This document shows, piece after piece, positions 18,603-27,657 of a DNA stretch of 64,000 bases (position 1 is its first letter; every line of letters starts with the position of its first letter). A program made the translations under genes and the position numbers. This DNA comes from Bacteroides bouchesdurhonensis. Lineage in GTDB: Bacteria > Bacteroidota > Bacteroidia > Bacteroidales > Bacteroidaceae. The notes beneath the pieces are model-generated. The model did not search any database. It was not told where the DNA came from and saw only the letters and a program-made list of their open reading frames with translations. The stretch lies in assembly GCF_900155865.1 (NCBI RefSeq), contig NZ_LT707006.1, positions 1,631,685 to 1,695,684 of the forward strand. Reading direction: 5' to 3'.

Positions 18603-18641
18603 AAACAGAGGCTCTGATTCATTTGAATGGAGCCTCTGTTT
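18603..18641 (+). terminator. Rho-independent terminator displaced from cbpM by the IS
   Basis: AAACAGAGGCTC (18603-18614) pairs perfectly with GAGCCTCTGTTT (18630-18641) and is followed by a long T-run on the + strand. It is the strong terminator expected for the cbpA-cbpM operon but now lies beyond the IS. Its arms match the hairpin at 16844-16870. Confidence 0.75.
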
Positions 18642-18668
18642 TTTTGTATTTGTTTTTGTACCTGTTAA

Positions 18669-19139
18669 TTAGTTGATGTATGTACAAATTTCTTCCAGAT
18701 AGCGCGCATCTGTTTCATCGAAACTGTTCAGCATATTACTGTCGATATCGAGTACTCCAATGACCTTTCCTTCCTTGACAATCGGTATTACTATTTCTGA
18801 TTTGGATTCGGAACTACAAGCAATATGACCAGGGAACTGGTCTACGTCAGTTACTATTAGTGTGCGGACTTCTTTCCAGGCAGTACCACAAACTCCTTTG
18901 CCGTAACGGATACGTGTACAAGCTATAGGACCTTGAAAGGGACCAAGTACAAGTTCATCTTCTTTTATCATATAAAAGCCTACCCAGAAGAAATCGAAAG
19001 TCTGCTTTAATCCAGCTGCCAAGTTTGCGAGGTTAGCTACTCTATCTGTTTCCGTACTGACTAACGAATATAGTTGTGGAAGTAATTCCCGGTATTTCTC
19101 TTCTTTACTTCCTGTTTTGACGAATAAATTTTCTGCCAT
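18669..19139 (-). CDS. msrC: Free methionine-(R)-sulfoxide reductase (GAF domain)
   Basis: 156 aa single GAF-domain enzyme that reduces free methionine-R-sulfoxide in the cytoplasm. The three characteristic cysteines are present: Cys74 in PIACTRI, Cys84 in GVCGTAW and Cys108 in HIACSS. FWVGFYMI, GPFQGPIACTRI and GVLDIDSN are signature stretches of the fRMsr group, which separates it from signalling GAF proteins. It is monocistronic on the minus strand and its upstream region has a -7 box. Nothing abnormal is seen. Confidence 0.9.
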   Translation of the reverse strand: MAENLFVKTGSKEEKYRELLPQLYSLVSTETDRVANLANLAAGLKQTFDFFWVGFYMIKEDELVLGPFQGPIACTRIRYGKGVCGTAWKEVRTLIVTDVDQFPGHIACSSESKSEIVIPIVKEGKVIGVLDIDSNMLNSFDETDARYLEEICTYIN

Positions 19140-19211
19140 ATACTTAATTAACTTCTTTTTACGGTTAAGGATATCTTTATTATAGATAAAATCGTTTTAA
19201 TTTTCTTCATA

Positions 19212-19219
19212 CAAAAGTA
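19212..19219 (-). promoter_or_regulatory. -7 box of the methionine sulfoxide reductase gene
   Basis: The minus strand reads TACTTTTG, matching TAnnTTTG, 73 bases before the start codon. No convincing -33 element was found. Confidence 0.4.
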
Positions 19220-19258
19220 AGGAATAATAGTGAAATATGATAGAAGTAGGAGGGATCT

Positions 19259-19294
19259 AAAAAAGCATCCGCTTCATGCGAAGGGATGCTTTTT
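19259..19294 (-). terminator. Terminator of the acyl-CoA dehydrogenase operon
   Basis: A-rich start, AGCATCC pairing with GGATGCT around the inner complementary CGCTTC/GAAG loop, and T-run on both sides. It lies 20 bases after the stop codon of the acyl-CoA dehydrogenase gene. Confidence 0.75.
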
Positions 19295-19315
19295 ACATTG
19301 TTTATCTATTTTCGA

Positions 19316-21022
19316 TTATTTCTTGTAGAAAGCTAGTTCTTCCTGATCGAAGTTTTTGATAAAGTTGGCATGTTTCTCTATTTCTGCTTCAGCATAGTTC
19401 AAATATACGTGTGCAGATTTAGCAAATAGCTCTGGTGCTTTACTTGCATCTTGGATTAATAAGTGGCACATAATACAGTCTGCCGCCATTTCCATGAGTC
19501 TGCGAGCAGTAAAATCGAGTAATTCCTGATTTTGAGTCCCTTTTACGAGATTGGTGCAAGCTTCAAATTTATCTGCCATCTTCTTCAGGCTAGACATTAA
19601 CGGTTCCATCTCGGGTGAACAAGGAATAGCTTCAAATTCGCGGATCGTTGTAATATAAGAGCCATTTGTCACGTAACGGATAGCAGCAACTGTCTGTAAC
19701 TGAGTTGTACCTTCATAGATACTTGTAATACGTGCATCACGATAAATACGTTGGCAAGCATATTCCATCATGAAACCTGAACCACCATGAATTTGAATAC
19801 AGTCGTATCCGTTTTGATTGGCATATTCTGAGTTCATACCTTTTGCTAATGGAGTAAAGCTATCAGCCAATTTTGCATATTTCTTCTGTTCCTGGCGTTC
19901 TTCCGGGGTTAGTTTGCGTTCGCGGGCAATGTCGTCTAATGCTTTGTAGATATCTACATAGCGGGCTGTTTGATACAACAGTGCACGTCCTGCATCCAAT
20001 TTACCTTTCATGATAGCAAGCATATCATATACAGCCGGGAATTCAATAATTGCTTTACCAAACTGTTTACGGTCTTTAGCATAAGCTAATCCTTCGTTAT
20101 ATGCAGCTTGACTCAGACCTACAGATTGTGCGGCAATACCCAAACGCGCACCGTTCATCAGTGCCATAACGTATTTGATCAAACCGAGTTTGCGATCACC
20201 ACAAAGTTCAGCTTTTGCATTTTTATATACTAATTCGCATGTGGGAGATCCATGGATACCGAGTTTGTTTTCGATACGACGAACATTTACACCGCCCTGA
20301 CGTTTGTCATAGATGAACATAGACAGTCCACGACCATCTCTAGTTCCTTCTTCCGAACGTGCCAATACCAAATGAATGTCAGCGTCACCATTTGTGATAA
20401 AACGTTTTACACCGTTCAGCAACCAGCAACCATCCTTTTCGCTATAAGTAGCTTTCAACATAACCGATTGAAGATCAGATCCTGCATCTGGTTCTGTCAA
20501 GTCCATAGACATTGTTTCACCTTCGCAAATACGTGGGATGAAACGGCTGTGCTGATCGGGATTACCAAATTCATACAATGTTTCGATACAGTCTTGCAAA
20601 GACCAGATATTTCCGAAACCGGCATCTGCTGCTGCTACGATTTCCGCGCACATAGTATAAGGAGTAATCGGGAAGTTCAAGCCACCGAATTGACGGGGCA
20701 TAGTCATACCGTTCAATCCTGCTTTTACCATAGCATCCAGGTTTTGCTTAGTTCCTGATGCATATTCTACACGACCATTGGCACAATGAGGACCTTCTTC
20801 ATCTACGCCTTCAGCATTGGGAGCAATGATTTCGCCAGTAATCTCTCCTGTGATTTCCAATACCTTATCATAAGAGTCTATAGCATCTTCGAAATCGATC
20901 GGAGCATAGTCAAATTCATCTTTATCTCTGTAATTGCGTTCTTTAAGTTCGCAAATACGTTTCATCATCGGATTGTTCAAGTGATACTTGAGTTCCGGTA
21001 TTTCTGTATAAAAGTTAGCCAT
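19316..21022 (-). CDS. Acyl-CoA dehydrogenase
   Basis: 568 aa flavoenzyme oxidising an acyl-CoA to the enoyl-CoA and passing electrons to the EtfAB pair encoded directly upstream. FAD-binding signature MDLTEPDAGSDLQSV is at about residues 173-187, GVKRFITNGDADIHLVLAR at 204-222, and the catalytic-base region RITSIYEGTTQLQ places Glu437 as the predicted base. A C-terminal extension of about 100 residues makes it longer than classical 380-aa members, as in the AcdA/FadE5-like group. Third gene of the etfB-etfA-acd operon, six bases after etfA. The acyl chain specificity is unknown. Confidence 0.92.
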   Translation of the reverse strand: MANFYTEIPELKYHLNNPMMKRICELKERNYRDKDEFDYAPIDFEDAIDSYDKVLEITGEITGEIIAPNAEGVDEEGPHCANGRVEYASGTKQNLDAMVKAGLNGMTMPRQFGGLNFPITPYTMCAEIVAAADAGFGNIWSLQDCIETLYEFGNPDQHSRFIPRICEGETMSMDLTEPDAGSDLQSVMLKATYSEKDGCWLLNGVKRFITNGDADIHLVLARSEEGTRDGRGLSMFIYDKRQGGVNVRRIENKLGIHGSPTCELVYKNAKAELCGDRKLGLIKYVMALMNGARLGIAAQSVGLSQAAYNEGLAYAKDRKQFGKAIIEFPAVYDMLAIMKGKLDAGRALLYQTARYVDIYKALDDIARERKLTPEERQEQKKYAKLADSFTPLAKGMNSEYANQNGYDCIQIHGGSGFMMEYACQRIYRDARITSIYEGTTQLQTVAAIRYVTNGSYITTIREFEAIPCSPEMEPLMSSLKKMADKFEACTNLVKGTQNQELLDFTARRLMEMAADCIMCHLLIQDASKAPELFAKSAHVYLNYAEAEIEKHANFIKNFDQEELAFYKK

Positions 21023-21028
21023 CTTTCC

Positions 21029-22048
21029 TTACTTGCTATTTTGTTTATAATACTTAATCATCTTCGGTACAACTTCTTCGATGGTTCCATTGATTACGTA
21101 ATCAGCAATCGAATTGATCGGAGCATCCGGATCATTGTTGATAGAGATGATAATACCACTTTCCTGCATACCGGCGATATGCTGGATTTGTCCTGAGATA
21201 CCACAAGCAATATAGAGTTTGGGGCGAACAGTTACACCAGTCTGACCAATTTGACGGTCGTGATCTGCAAAACCAGCATCAACGGCAGCACGACTGGCAC
21301 CTACTTCTGCATGAAGTTCTTTTGCTAGGTCGAACAGTAAATTAAAGTTTTCTTTAGAACCTACACCGTAGCCACCAGATATGATAATGGGTGAACCTTT
21401 CAGATTGTTTTTAGCTTTTTCTACATGACGTTCGATCACTTTTACTACATAGTCTGTATCGGCTACATATTTCTTCACATCATGACGAATTACTTCTCCA
21501 TTGTAATTGGGTGAAAGGATCTCTTTTTTCATTACACCTTCACGAACGGTTGCCATTTGTGGGCGGTGTTCAGGATTGACAATGGTAGCAACGATATTAC
21601 CGCCAAATGCCGGACGAATCTGATACAAGAGGTTTTTGTAAGTTTTACCTTCTTTCTTATCCTCGTGGTCACCGATTTCCAATGAAGTACAGTCGGCAGT
21701 CAGACCACTGGTCAATGCAGAAGAAACACGCGGACCGAGGTCACGACCGATAACGGTAGCACCCATCAGACAGATTTGCGGTTGTTCTTCTTTGAAAAGA
21801 TTCACCAGGATAGAAGTATGAGGAAGAGAAGTATAAGGATAAAGTCCTTCACCATCAAAAACATGGAGTTTATCTACTCCATAAGGAAGGATTTGTTTTT
21901 CGATATCTTTGAGGTCGGTTCCGGCAACCACTGCTTCGAGTTGGCAGTTTAATTGGTTGGCTAACGAACGACCTTTGGTCAGAAGTTCCAGGCTAACGTC
22001 TGCGACAATGCCTTCTTCTATTTCGCAATATACAAATAAGTTATTCAT
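21029..22048 (-). CDS. etfA: Electron transfer flavoprotein alpha subunit
   Basis: 339 aa. The N-terminal nucleotide-binding-like domain is followed by the C-terminal FAD-binding domain with the classical series GSKENFNLLFDLAKELHAEVGASRAAVDAG, QIGQTGVTVRP, LYIACGISGQIQHIAGM and INNDPDAPI. Forms a heterodimer with EtfB and takes electrons from the acyl-CoA dehydrogenase in the same operon. Middle gene, 47 bases after etfB. Nothing is missing. Confidence 0.95.
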   Translation of the reverse strand: MNNLFVYCEIEEGIVADVSLELLTKGRSLANQLNCQLEAVVAGTDLKDIEKQILPYGVDKLHVFDGEGLYPYTSLPHTSILVNLFKEEQPQICLMGATVIGRDLGPRVSSALTSGLTADCTSLEIGDHEDKKEGKTYKNLLYQIRPAFGGNIVATIVNPEHRPQMATVREGVMKKEILSPNYNGEVIRHDVKKYVADTDYVVKVIERHVEKAKNNLKGSPIIISGGYGVGSKENFNLLFDLAKELHAEVGASRAAVDAGFADHDRQIGQTGVTVRPKLYIACGISGQIQHIAGMQESGIIISINNDPDAPINSIADYVINGTIEEVVPKMIKYYKQNSK

Positions 22049-22095
22049 ATTATTAATGTTTTTTGGTAGTTAAGTAGTGGTACTACTTAATTACT

Positions 22096-22968
22096 TTAAC
22101 CAATTGTGTGGTTAGCTAATAGTTCAACAATTAAGTCTTCCACGTCGCGGTCGCTGCCGCTGATGGTTTTACTCTCTTTAGCCTGGAACACGATGTTCTG
22201 AATAGCTTTTACTTTGGTTGGCGAACCTGAAAGACCACATTGAACAAGATCTCCGTTTACATCGGATACACTCCATTCGGTCAGATTTAAGTAATCACGC
22301 TTGTCGTACAGGTCAGTATAATCAAGATTACCTTGTTGCTTTTCCGTAACAGTCTTAGCGTGTTTGTACTTTTGTACTAATTTTGCATTACGTGGACGGC
22401 AGGGAGCGGCAGAGCCATTTACAGTAATAACGATAGGTAGAGGTCCTTCTACAGTTTCCACACCACCGTCGATATGACGTTTCACTTTGATTTTACCTTC
22501 GCCTACTTCTAGAATTTCTTCTGCGTATGTAATTTGCGTCAAACCTAACTTTTCCGCTACTTGTGGTCCTACCTGTGCAGTATCACCATCAATAGCTTGA
22601 CGTCCGCCGATAATAATATCGCATTCACCAATTTTGCGGATAGCAGTAGCGAGTGCATAAGAAGTGGCCAGTGTATCTGCACCGGCAAAAGCGCGGTCGG
22701 TTAATAAATATCCATTATCTGCACCGCGGAAAAGTCCTTCACGAATAATATCGGCTGCACGTCCCGGTCCCATTGTCAGAATGGTAACGGTGGAGCCCGG
22801 ATGAGCATCTTTCAGTCGAAGAGCTTGCTCAAGAGCATTCAGGTCTTCGGGATTGAAGATGGCAGGGAGTGCCGCACGGTTAATCGTTCCGTCGGCTTTC
22901 ATGGCATCTTTCCCAACGTTACGTGTGTCGGGAACTTGTTTAGCCAATACAACAATTTTCAAACTCAT
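22096..22968 (-). CDS. etfB: Electron transfer flavoprotein beta subunit
   Basis: 290 aa, first gene of the operon. Signature stretches are VLAKQVPDTRNVGKDAMK, LRLKDAHPGSTVTILTMGPGRA, the AMP/FAD-site GGRQAIDGDTAQVGPQVAEKLG and VNGSAAPCRPRNAK. Together with EtfA it shuttles electrons from the acyl-CoA dehydrogenase to the membrane or to a bifurcation partner; which of these cannot be told here. Confidence 0.95.
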   Translation of the reverse strand: MSLKIVVLAKQVPDTRNVGKDAMKADGTINRAALPAIFNPEDLNALEQALRLKDAHPGSTVTILTMGPGRAADIIREGLFRGADNGYLLTDRAFAGADTLATSYALATAIRKIGECDIIIGGRQAIDGDTAQVGPQVAEKLGLTQITYAEEILEVGEGKIKVKRHIDGGVETVEGPLPIVITVNGSAAPCRPRNAKLVQKYKHAKTVTEKQQGNLDYTDLYDKRDYLNLTEWSVSDVNGDLVQCGLSGSPTKVKAIQNIVFQAKESKTISGSDRDVEDLIVELLANHTIG

Positions 22969-23064
22969 GTTATTAATTTTAGTATTAGTATTTCTACAAG
23001 TTAGCAGCCAGTAGTCAAGTAGTAATGTTATGCTATCTAAACTATCCGGTTAACTATCAGCGTA

Positions 23065-23095
23065 CAAATTTACGCAAACGCTTGGTTCTGACAAG
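23065..23095 (-). promoter_or_regulatory. Promoter of the etfBA-acyl-CoA dehydrogenase operon
   Basis: Minus strand: a -33-like CTTG near 23092-23095, 19 bp spacing, then -7 box TAAATTTG (23065-23072). The etfB start codon lies about 97 bases downstream. Confidence 0.5.
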
Positions 23096-23245
23096 AAAAC
23101 TGCATAAAAAATGCACATGTTTAAGGAATTTGAGCAAAAGAGAGGTGATTAAGTGGCTTGTTTTGATACCTTCAAAATTATGATAGGATGTTATTATGCT
23201 AGTAGAATAGCTTTGCTAATCTTAGGGAAAATTTAGATCAGATTA

Positions 23246-23275
23246 TTTGATAATCTTTGAAAATCTCTATATTTG
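23246..23275 (+). promoter_or_regulatory. Promoter of the HTCS gene
   Basis: A -33 TTTG (23246-23249), 18 bp, then -7 box TATATTTG (23268-23275). It lies just upstream of the ATG at 23309 and rules out the longer reading frame that begins inside it. Confidence 0.65.
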
Positions 23276-23308
23276 TGTGAATTTAAAATAGAAAAACACC
23301 CTTTGGAT

Positions 23309-26300
23309 ATGCCTAAGTTCTGCTTTTGTTTAATACTATGGATACTGGGAATCTTTTATTGTGGCTCAGTATTAAAAGCTGAGGCTGTATCAGACTTAAA
23401 ATTTATTCCTATTCAATCTAAATTGCTTCCTTCTAATGAAGTCCGAAAGTTGTATCAGGATTCAGATGGATATATTTGGATACCGACCTATAATGGTCTT
23501 GTTAGATATGATGGATATAGCATAACTACTTATGGACTTTATAATGGAATAGATGAATCTTTTAGTTCATACCTTAATGCTGTTGTTGAAGATGATTCTA
23601 AGAATTTGTGGATCGCTACTGAAAAGGGCTTGTATCAACTAAATAAAGTAACAGGTAAGTTATCCTATATTCGTTCTGATGAGTTAGGGCAATTGAATGC
23701 TGCTGATTTATTGTATGGGACAGGTAAAAGTTTGTGGATTGGGGGAGACAAAGGTCTCTTTAGAAAAGGTAAAGATGAGGATTTTGAATATATTGATTTA
23801 AAAGAACCTTCAGGAAAAAGGGTATTGCATATTAGTTCTATAATGGAAGATTCCCGGCAGAATTTGTGGATTACGGCTTGGGAGCAGGGATTATTTCGAT
23901 ATGATATTAAAAATAAAAAACTGTATTCTTATATTGATCCGATACTTAGGAACGCTAATGTGGTATTTGAAGATGCAAATCATTCTATATGGGTGGGAAC
24001 ATGGGGAAAAGGATTGTTGAAATTGAATAACCCTTATACATCTGGAAGTATGCACTATAAACAATATATTCATGATGAAAAAAAATCCAACTCGTTGCTG
24101 GACGACATTATTTATGATATAGAACAGGATAATGAACATCGACTTTGGATAGGAAGTAGAAGTGGATTAAGTATTCTTTGTAACGAAAATGATGTAAACT
24201 CTTTTGAGAATTTTGTTCCGGATGGTGAATATGGGAGCTTACCTTATAATGAAGTTAGTTCTATTTTACGTACCCGAGATAATCTTATGTGGATTAGTAT
24301 GTTTGGAGGAGGATTCTGCAAAATTCAAACTGAAAGTAATAAGTATGGAGTAGACAATTTAGAGATTGTAAAAGAGAAATATAAAACCAATTCGGTGAGA
24401 AGTATTTGTCAGGCAGGAGAAAATGAATTCTGGATGGGAATTATAGGATTTGGCATGATTAAATATAATTTGGAAACACAGAACTGTGTAAACTACGTGG
24501 ATATTCCGGAATTTAAATCATTGCCTTATACTTCCACTGTGGATGCAATTATTAAAAGGAAAAATGGTGAGATTTGTTTTGGAACCTGGAATGCCGGACT
24601 TTGGTTTTATAATGAAACGGATCGTAAAATAACTTTGTTGAACCAATACATGAATAGTAAGTTTAAAGACGACTGCATTCATGTTTTAAGAGAAGATTCG
24701 GAAGGAAACTTATGGATAGGAACAAGAAAAGGCGTATATATATTGGATACACAAGGACAATTTTATACCTTGTCAGAATGGCTTCATTTTGATACGGATT
24801 TGGTGTCTTCCAATATATTCGATATTAAAGAAGACCAAGAGAATAATATCTGGATTGCAACCAATTATGAAGGTGTTAGTCGGATTAATTTATCTACAAG
24901 ACAATATAAGAAATATCCTGTTATAGGTAAGAAGGAGATATACAATACCAATTGTTTATTAGTTGATTCCCATCAGCGAATCTGGGTGGGAACGATGTGG
25001 AGCGGTTTGGCTTATTATCAAAAAGAAACAGATTCCTTTGTTACAGTCTCTTCGATTTCAACCATTGAGAATAAGGGCATATTAAATATATTGGAAGACG
25101 ATAATGGAAGGATATGGATTACAACTAATAGTGCGGTACTTTCATTTGCAGTCAATGACTTTTTCCAAATGGAGAAAATAAACTATTATACAGTGTCTAA
25201 TGGTGCTTCAGAGTTCTTCTTCAATAAAAATGCCTCTTTTAAAATGCCCGATGGAAGGATTATATTTGGTGGTTCACAAGGACTTCGAATATTTGAATCA
25301 AGTCAGATTGTTGAGGATACGCCCTTATTCTATTCTTTGGTATTTACTGATTTTAGGATTCATAACCAATCTTTGAGAGATTTTCCTGAAAAGAAAAGAG
25401 AAAAACTGACTAAATATGATATTGATTATACAAAGGAGATAACATTGACACATGATAAGAATAATTTTTATATTGAATTTTCAATTTTGAATTATGAAAA
25501 TCCTCAAGAAAATCTTTATTCTTATCAATTGGAAGGTTATGATGAAAAAGAAGTTGTTGTGGATGCCCAACAACGTTTTGCCATTTATAATAATTTACCT
25601 GCCGGTACATATACTTTCAGATTAAAAGGAACCAGTGCAAGTGGAGTATGGAGTAAGCATGAAAAGACATTGACTATTCATATTCTGCCCGAACCCTGGA
25701 AATCATGGTGGGCTTATTTATTATATTTTTTAATTGGAGGTACTTTATTCTATTTTGTGATTCGTTTTATACATTATCGCTGGAAAATGCAGCATGAAAT
25801 CCAGATCAGTAAGCTTGAAAAACAGAAAATAGAAGAGATAAACCATGTTAAACTTCAGTTCTTTACAAATATTACTCATGAACTAATGACGCCTCTCAGT
25901 ATTATTCTCGCTTCATTGGAGAATCTTCGAAATAATAGTGGAGATCAGTCGTCTTTATACTCAATTATGTCATCGAATGCAACACGATTGATGCGTTTGA
26001 TCCAACAAGTATTGGAATTTAGAAAGGTTGAGAGCGGGAACCTGAAGATATGTGTATCTAGCGGAAATATTTCCGAGGCTGTTGAGAACTGCATAGAAGC
26101 TTTTGCCCCATTGGTTGCAAAAAAACTACTAAAGATAGATTTTCTTAGTGATCCGGAGATAATCATCGGATATTACGACTCGGATAAGTTGGATAAAATC
26201 ATTTATAACCTGTTGTCAAATGCCGCTAAATATACCCCTGAAGAAGGAAAAATTAGTGTGAACTTACGATTGATTGAGGACTCCAGAATACAAATAGAGT

Positions 26301-27400
26301 TTATTAATACCGGAGAACCTATGAGTAAAGGTAAAATGAACACTCTTTTTCAGCGATTTTATGAAGGAGATTATAGAAAATATCACACTATGGGAACAGG
26401 AATCGGATTATCTTTAGTGAAAGACCTGGTAGAAAAGCATCATGGAGAGATAACAGTACAAAGCGAGGAAAATATAGGCAATTGTTTCAGAATAGTCCTT
26501 CCTATCACTAAAGAAAGTTATCACGAAGATGAGATTGATGATTCTGTTAAGTCGCAAATTGTATCGAGTTTGCCATATATAATGTGCGAAAGCGGAGCTA
26601 ATACGGAAGAACTGGAACGTATTGATGGTGTACAATCTGATTATACAATCCTGATTGTAGATGATAATGAGGAGTTGTGTATGTTATTCTCCAATTTGTT
26701 TGCTAATTATTTCCATGTAAAAACAGCATATAATGGAAAACAAGGACTTGAAATACTTGAAAATACCTCTATTCATTTGATCGTTTCGGATATTATGATG
26801 CCTGAGATGGATGGAATAGAGTTTTGTCAGACAGTTAAAAGCAAGTTTGAGTTTTGCCATATACCGATTATCTTATTGACAGCCAGAGGAACCGAGGAAA
26901 GTCAGATAGAGGGTTATAATTCGGGAGCGGATGGATATATCAGTAAACCATGTAATTTCTCTTTATTATACGCTCAAATAATGAACCTTCTTAAAAAACA
27001 AGAGCGGAAAGGTGCTGATTTTAGGAAGCAAATCGTTTTTGAAGTAGGGAAACTGGAATATACCTCTATGGACGAAAGTTTTATCCAAAGAGCCATTGAT
27101 TGTGTAAACTCTCATTTGGGCGATTGTGAATTCGGACAACCGGAGTTTGTGAGAGAAATGGGAACTTCTCGTACTGTGCTTACTGAAAAACTAAAATCCT
27201 TAACGGGGCTGACTCCATCCATTTTTATATTGAACGTACGTTTAACCGCTGCATGTAAGTTGTTAGAAGAACAGAAAAAAATGAGGATAGCAGATCTGGC
27301 TTACTCTGTTGGTTTCAACGATCCCAAATATTTTAGTACCTGTTTTAAAAAGAAATACTCATTGTCTCCTAAAGAATATATGGACCGTTTGCAATCCTGA
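23309..27400 (+). CDS. Hybrid two-component system sensor-regulator (HTCS) of the PUL
   Basis: 1,363 aa one-protein two-component system. I start at the ATG at 23309 (MPKFCFCLILWILGIFYCGS), which gives a signal peptide and follows the promoter. The periplasmic sensor consists of about a dozen two-component propeller repeats (recurring LWIGT/IWIAT strands, residues ~40-670) and a Y_Y_Y domain (~680-770). A membrane helix (WAYLLYFLIGGTLFYFVIRFI) follows. The histidine kinase has His857 in FTNITHELMTP and ATP-binding motifs NLLSNAAKYTP and GTGIGLSLV. The receiver carries Asp1161 in VSDIMMPEMDG, and an AraC-type DNA-binding domain ends the protein. It should sense a glycan fragment and activate the PUL beginning 250 bp downstream. 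Confidence 0.95.
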   Translation: MPKFCFCLILWILGIFYCGSVLKAEAVSDLKFIPIQSKLLPSNEVRKLYQDSDGYIWIPTYNGLVRYDGYSITTYGLYNGIDESFSSYLNAVVEDDSKNLWIATEKGLYQLNKVTGKLSYIRSDELGQLNAADLLYGTGKSLWIGGDKGLFRKGKDEDFEYIDLKEPSGKRVLHISSIMEDSRQNLWITAWEQGLFRYDIKNKKLYSYIDPILRNANVVFEDANHSIWVGTWGKGLLKLNNPYTSGSMHYKQYIHDEKKSNSLLDDIIYDIEQDNEHRLWIGSRSGLSILCNENDVNSFENFVPDGEYGSLPYNEVSSILRTRDNLMWISMFGGGFCKIQTESNKYGVDNLEIVKEKYKTNSVRSICQAGENEFWMGIIGFGMIKYNLETQNCVNYVDIPEFKSLPYTSTVDAIIKRKNGEICFGTWNAGLWFYNETDRKITLLNQYMNSKFKDDCIHVLREDSEGNLWIGTRKGVYILDTQGQFYTLSEWLHFDTDLVSSNIFDIKEDQENNIWIATNYEGVSRINLSTRQYKKYPVIGKKEIYNTNCLLVDSHQRIWVGTMWSGLAYYQKETDSFVTVSSISTIENKGILNILEDDNGRIWITTNSAVLSFAVNDFFQMEKINYYTVSNGASEFFFNKNASFKMPDGRIIFGGSQGLRIFESSQIVEDTPLFYSLVFTDFRIHNQSLRDFPEKKREKLTKYDIDYTKEITLTHDKNNFYIEFSILNYENPQENLYSYQLEGYDEKEVVVDAQQRFAIYNNLPAGTYTFRLKGTSASGVWSKHEKTLTIHILPEPWKSWWAYLLYFLIGGTLFYFVIRFIHYRWKMQHEIQISKLEKQKIEEINHVKLQFFTNITHELMTPLSIILASLENLRNNSGDQSSLYSIMSSNATRLMRLIQQVLEFRKVESGNLKICVSSGNISEAVENCIEAFAPLVAKKLLKIDFLSDPEIIIGYYDSDKLDKIIYNLLSNAAKYTPEEGKISVNLRLIEDSRIQIEFINTGEPMSKGKMNTLFQRFYEGDYRKYHTMGTGIGLSLVKDLVEKHHGEITVQSEENIGNCFRIVLPITKESYHEDEIDDSVKSQIVSSLPYIMCESGANTEELERIDGVQSDYTILIVDDNEELCMLFSNLFANYFHVKTAYNGKQGLEILENTSIHLIVSDIMMPEMDGIEFCQTVKSKFEFCHIPIILLTARGTEESQIEGYNSGADGYISKPCNFSLLYAQIMNLLKKQERKGADFRKQIVFEVGKLEYTSMDESFIQRAIDCVNSHLGDCEFGQPEFVREMGTSRTVLTEKLKSLTGLTPSIFILNVRLTAACKLLEEQKKMRIADLAYSVGFNDPKYFSTCFKKKYSLSPKEYMDRLQS

Positions 27401-27488
27401 TGGAGATGATTCTGCCAATTTTAAGTATTCTGAAAGCTTTAGAGAAGTATTACGGTAAATATTCGACCTTTTAGTTATCAAAGTACCC

Positions 27489-27528
27489 TATCTTTGAATT
27501 GTCTGGAAAGCTATTGACCGGACAATTC
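27489..27528 (+). promoter_or_regulatory. PUL promoter box followed by a terminator-like hairpin
   Basis: TATCTTTG (27489-27496) is a perfect TAnnTTTG -7 box. No -33 element is found, as expected for an activator-dependent promoter. Starting at its last base, GAATTGTCTGG (27496-27506) pairs with CCGGACAATTC (27518-27528), one G-U wobble, followed by a T-run. The hairpin either terminates the HTCS transcript or, if the box is a promoter, would lie at the very start of the PUL mRNA. Confidence 0.5.
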
Positions 27529-27657
27529 ATTTTTTTATTTAGTTAATCTTAAAACCAAATCTATTATGATGTACAACAAACCTCCCTAGCCACTCTGTTG
27601 CTGAACTCCTTTTATCTAATATTTATTTATGCTAAACCAATAATTTTGCTATTTATC

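Noticed and set aside
16878..18641. Passenger genes inside the IS1182-like element
   Set aside because: Apart from the transposase, no frame over 60 codons outside its shadow is present.
23273..23308. Longer N-terminus for the HTCS protein
   Set aside because: It begins inside the -7 promoter box and lacks a signal peptide at its start.
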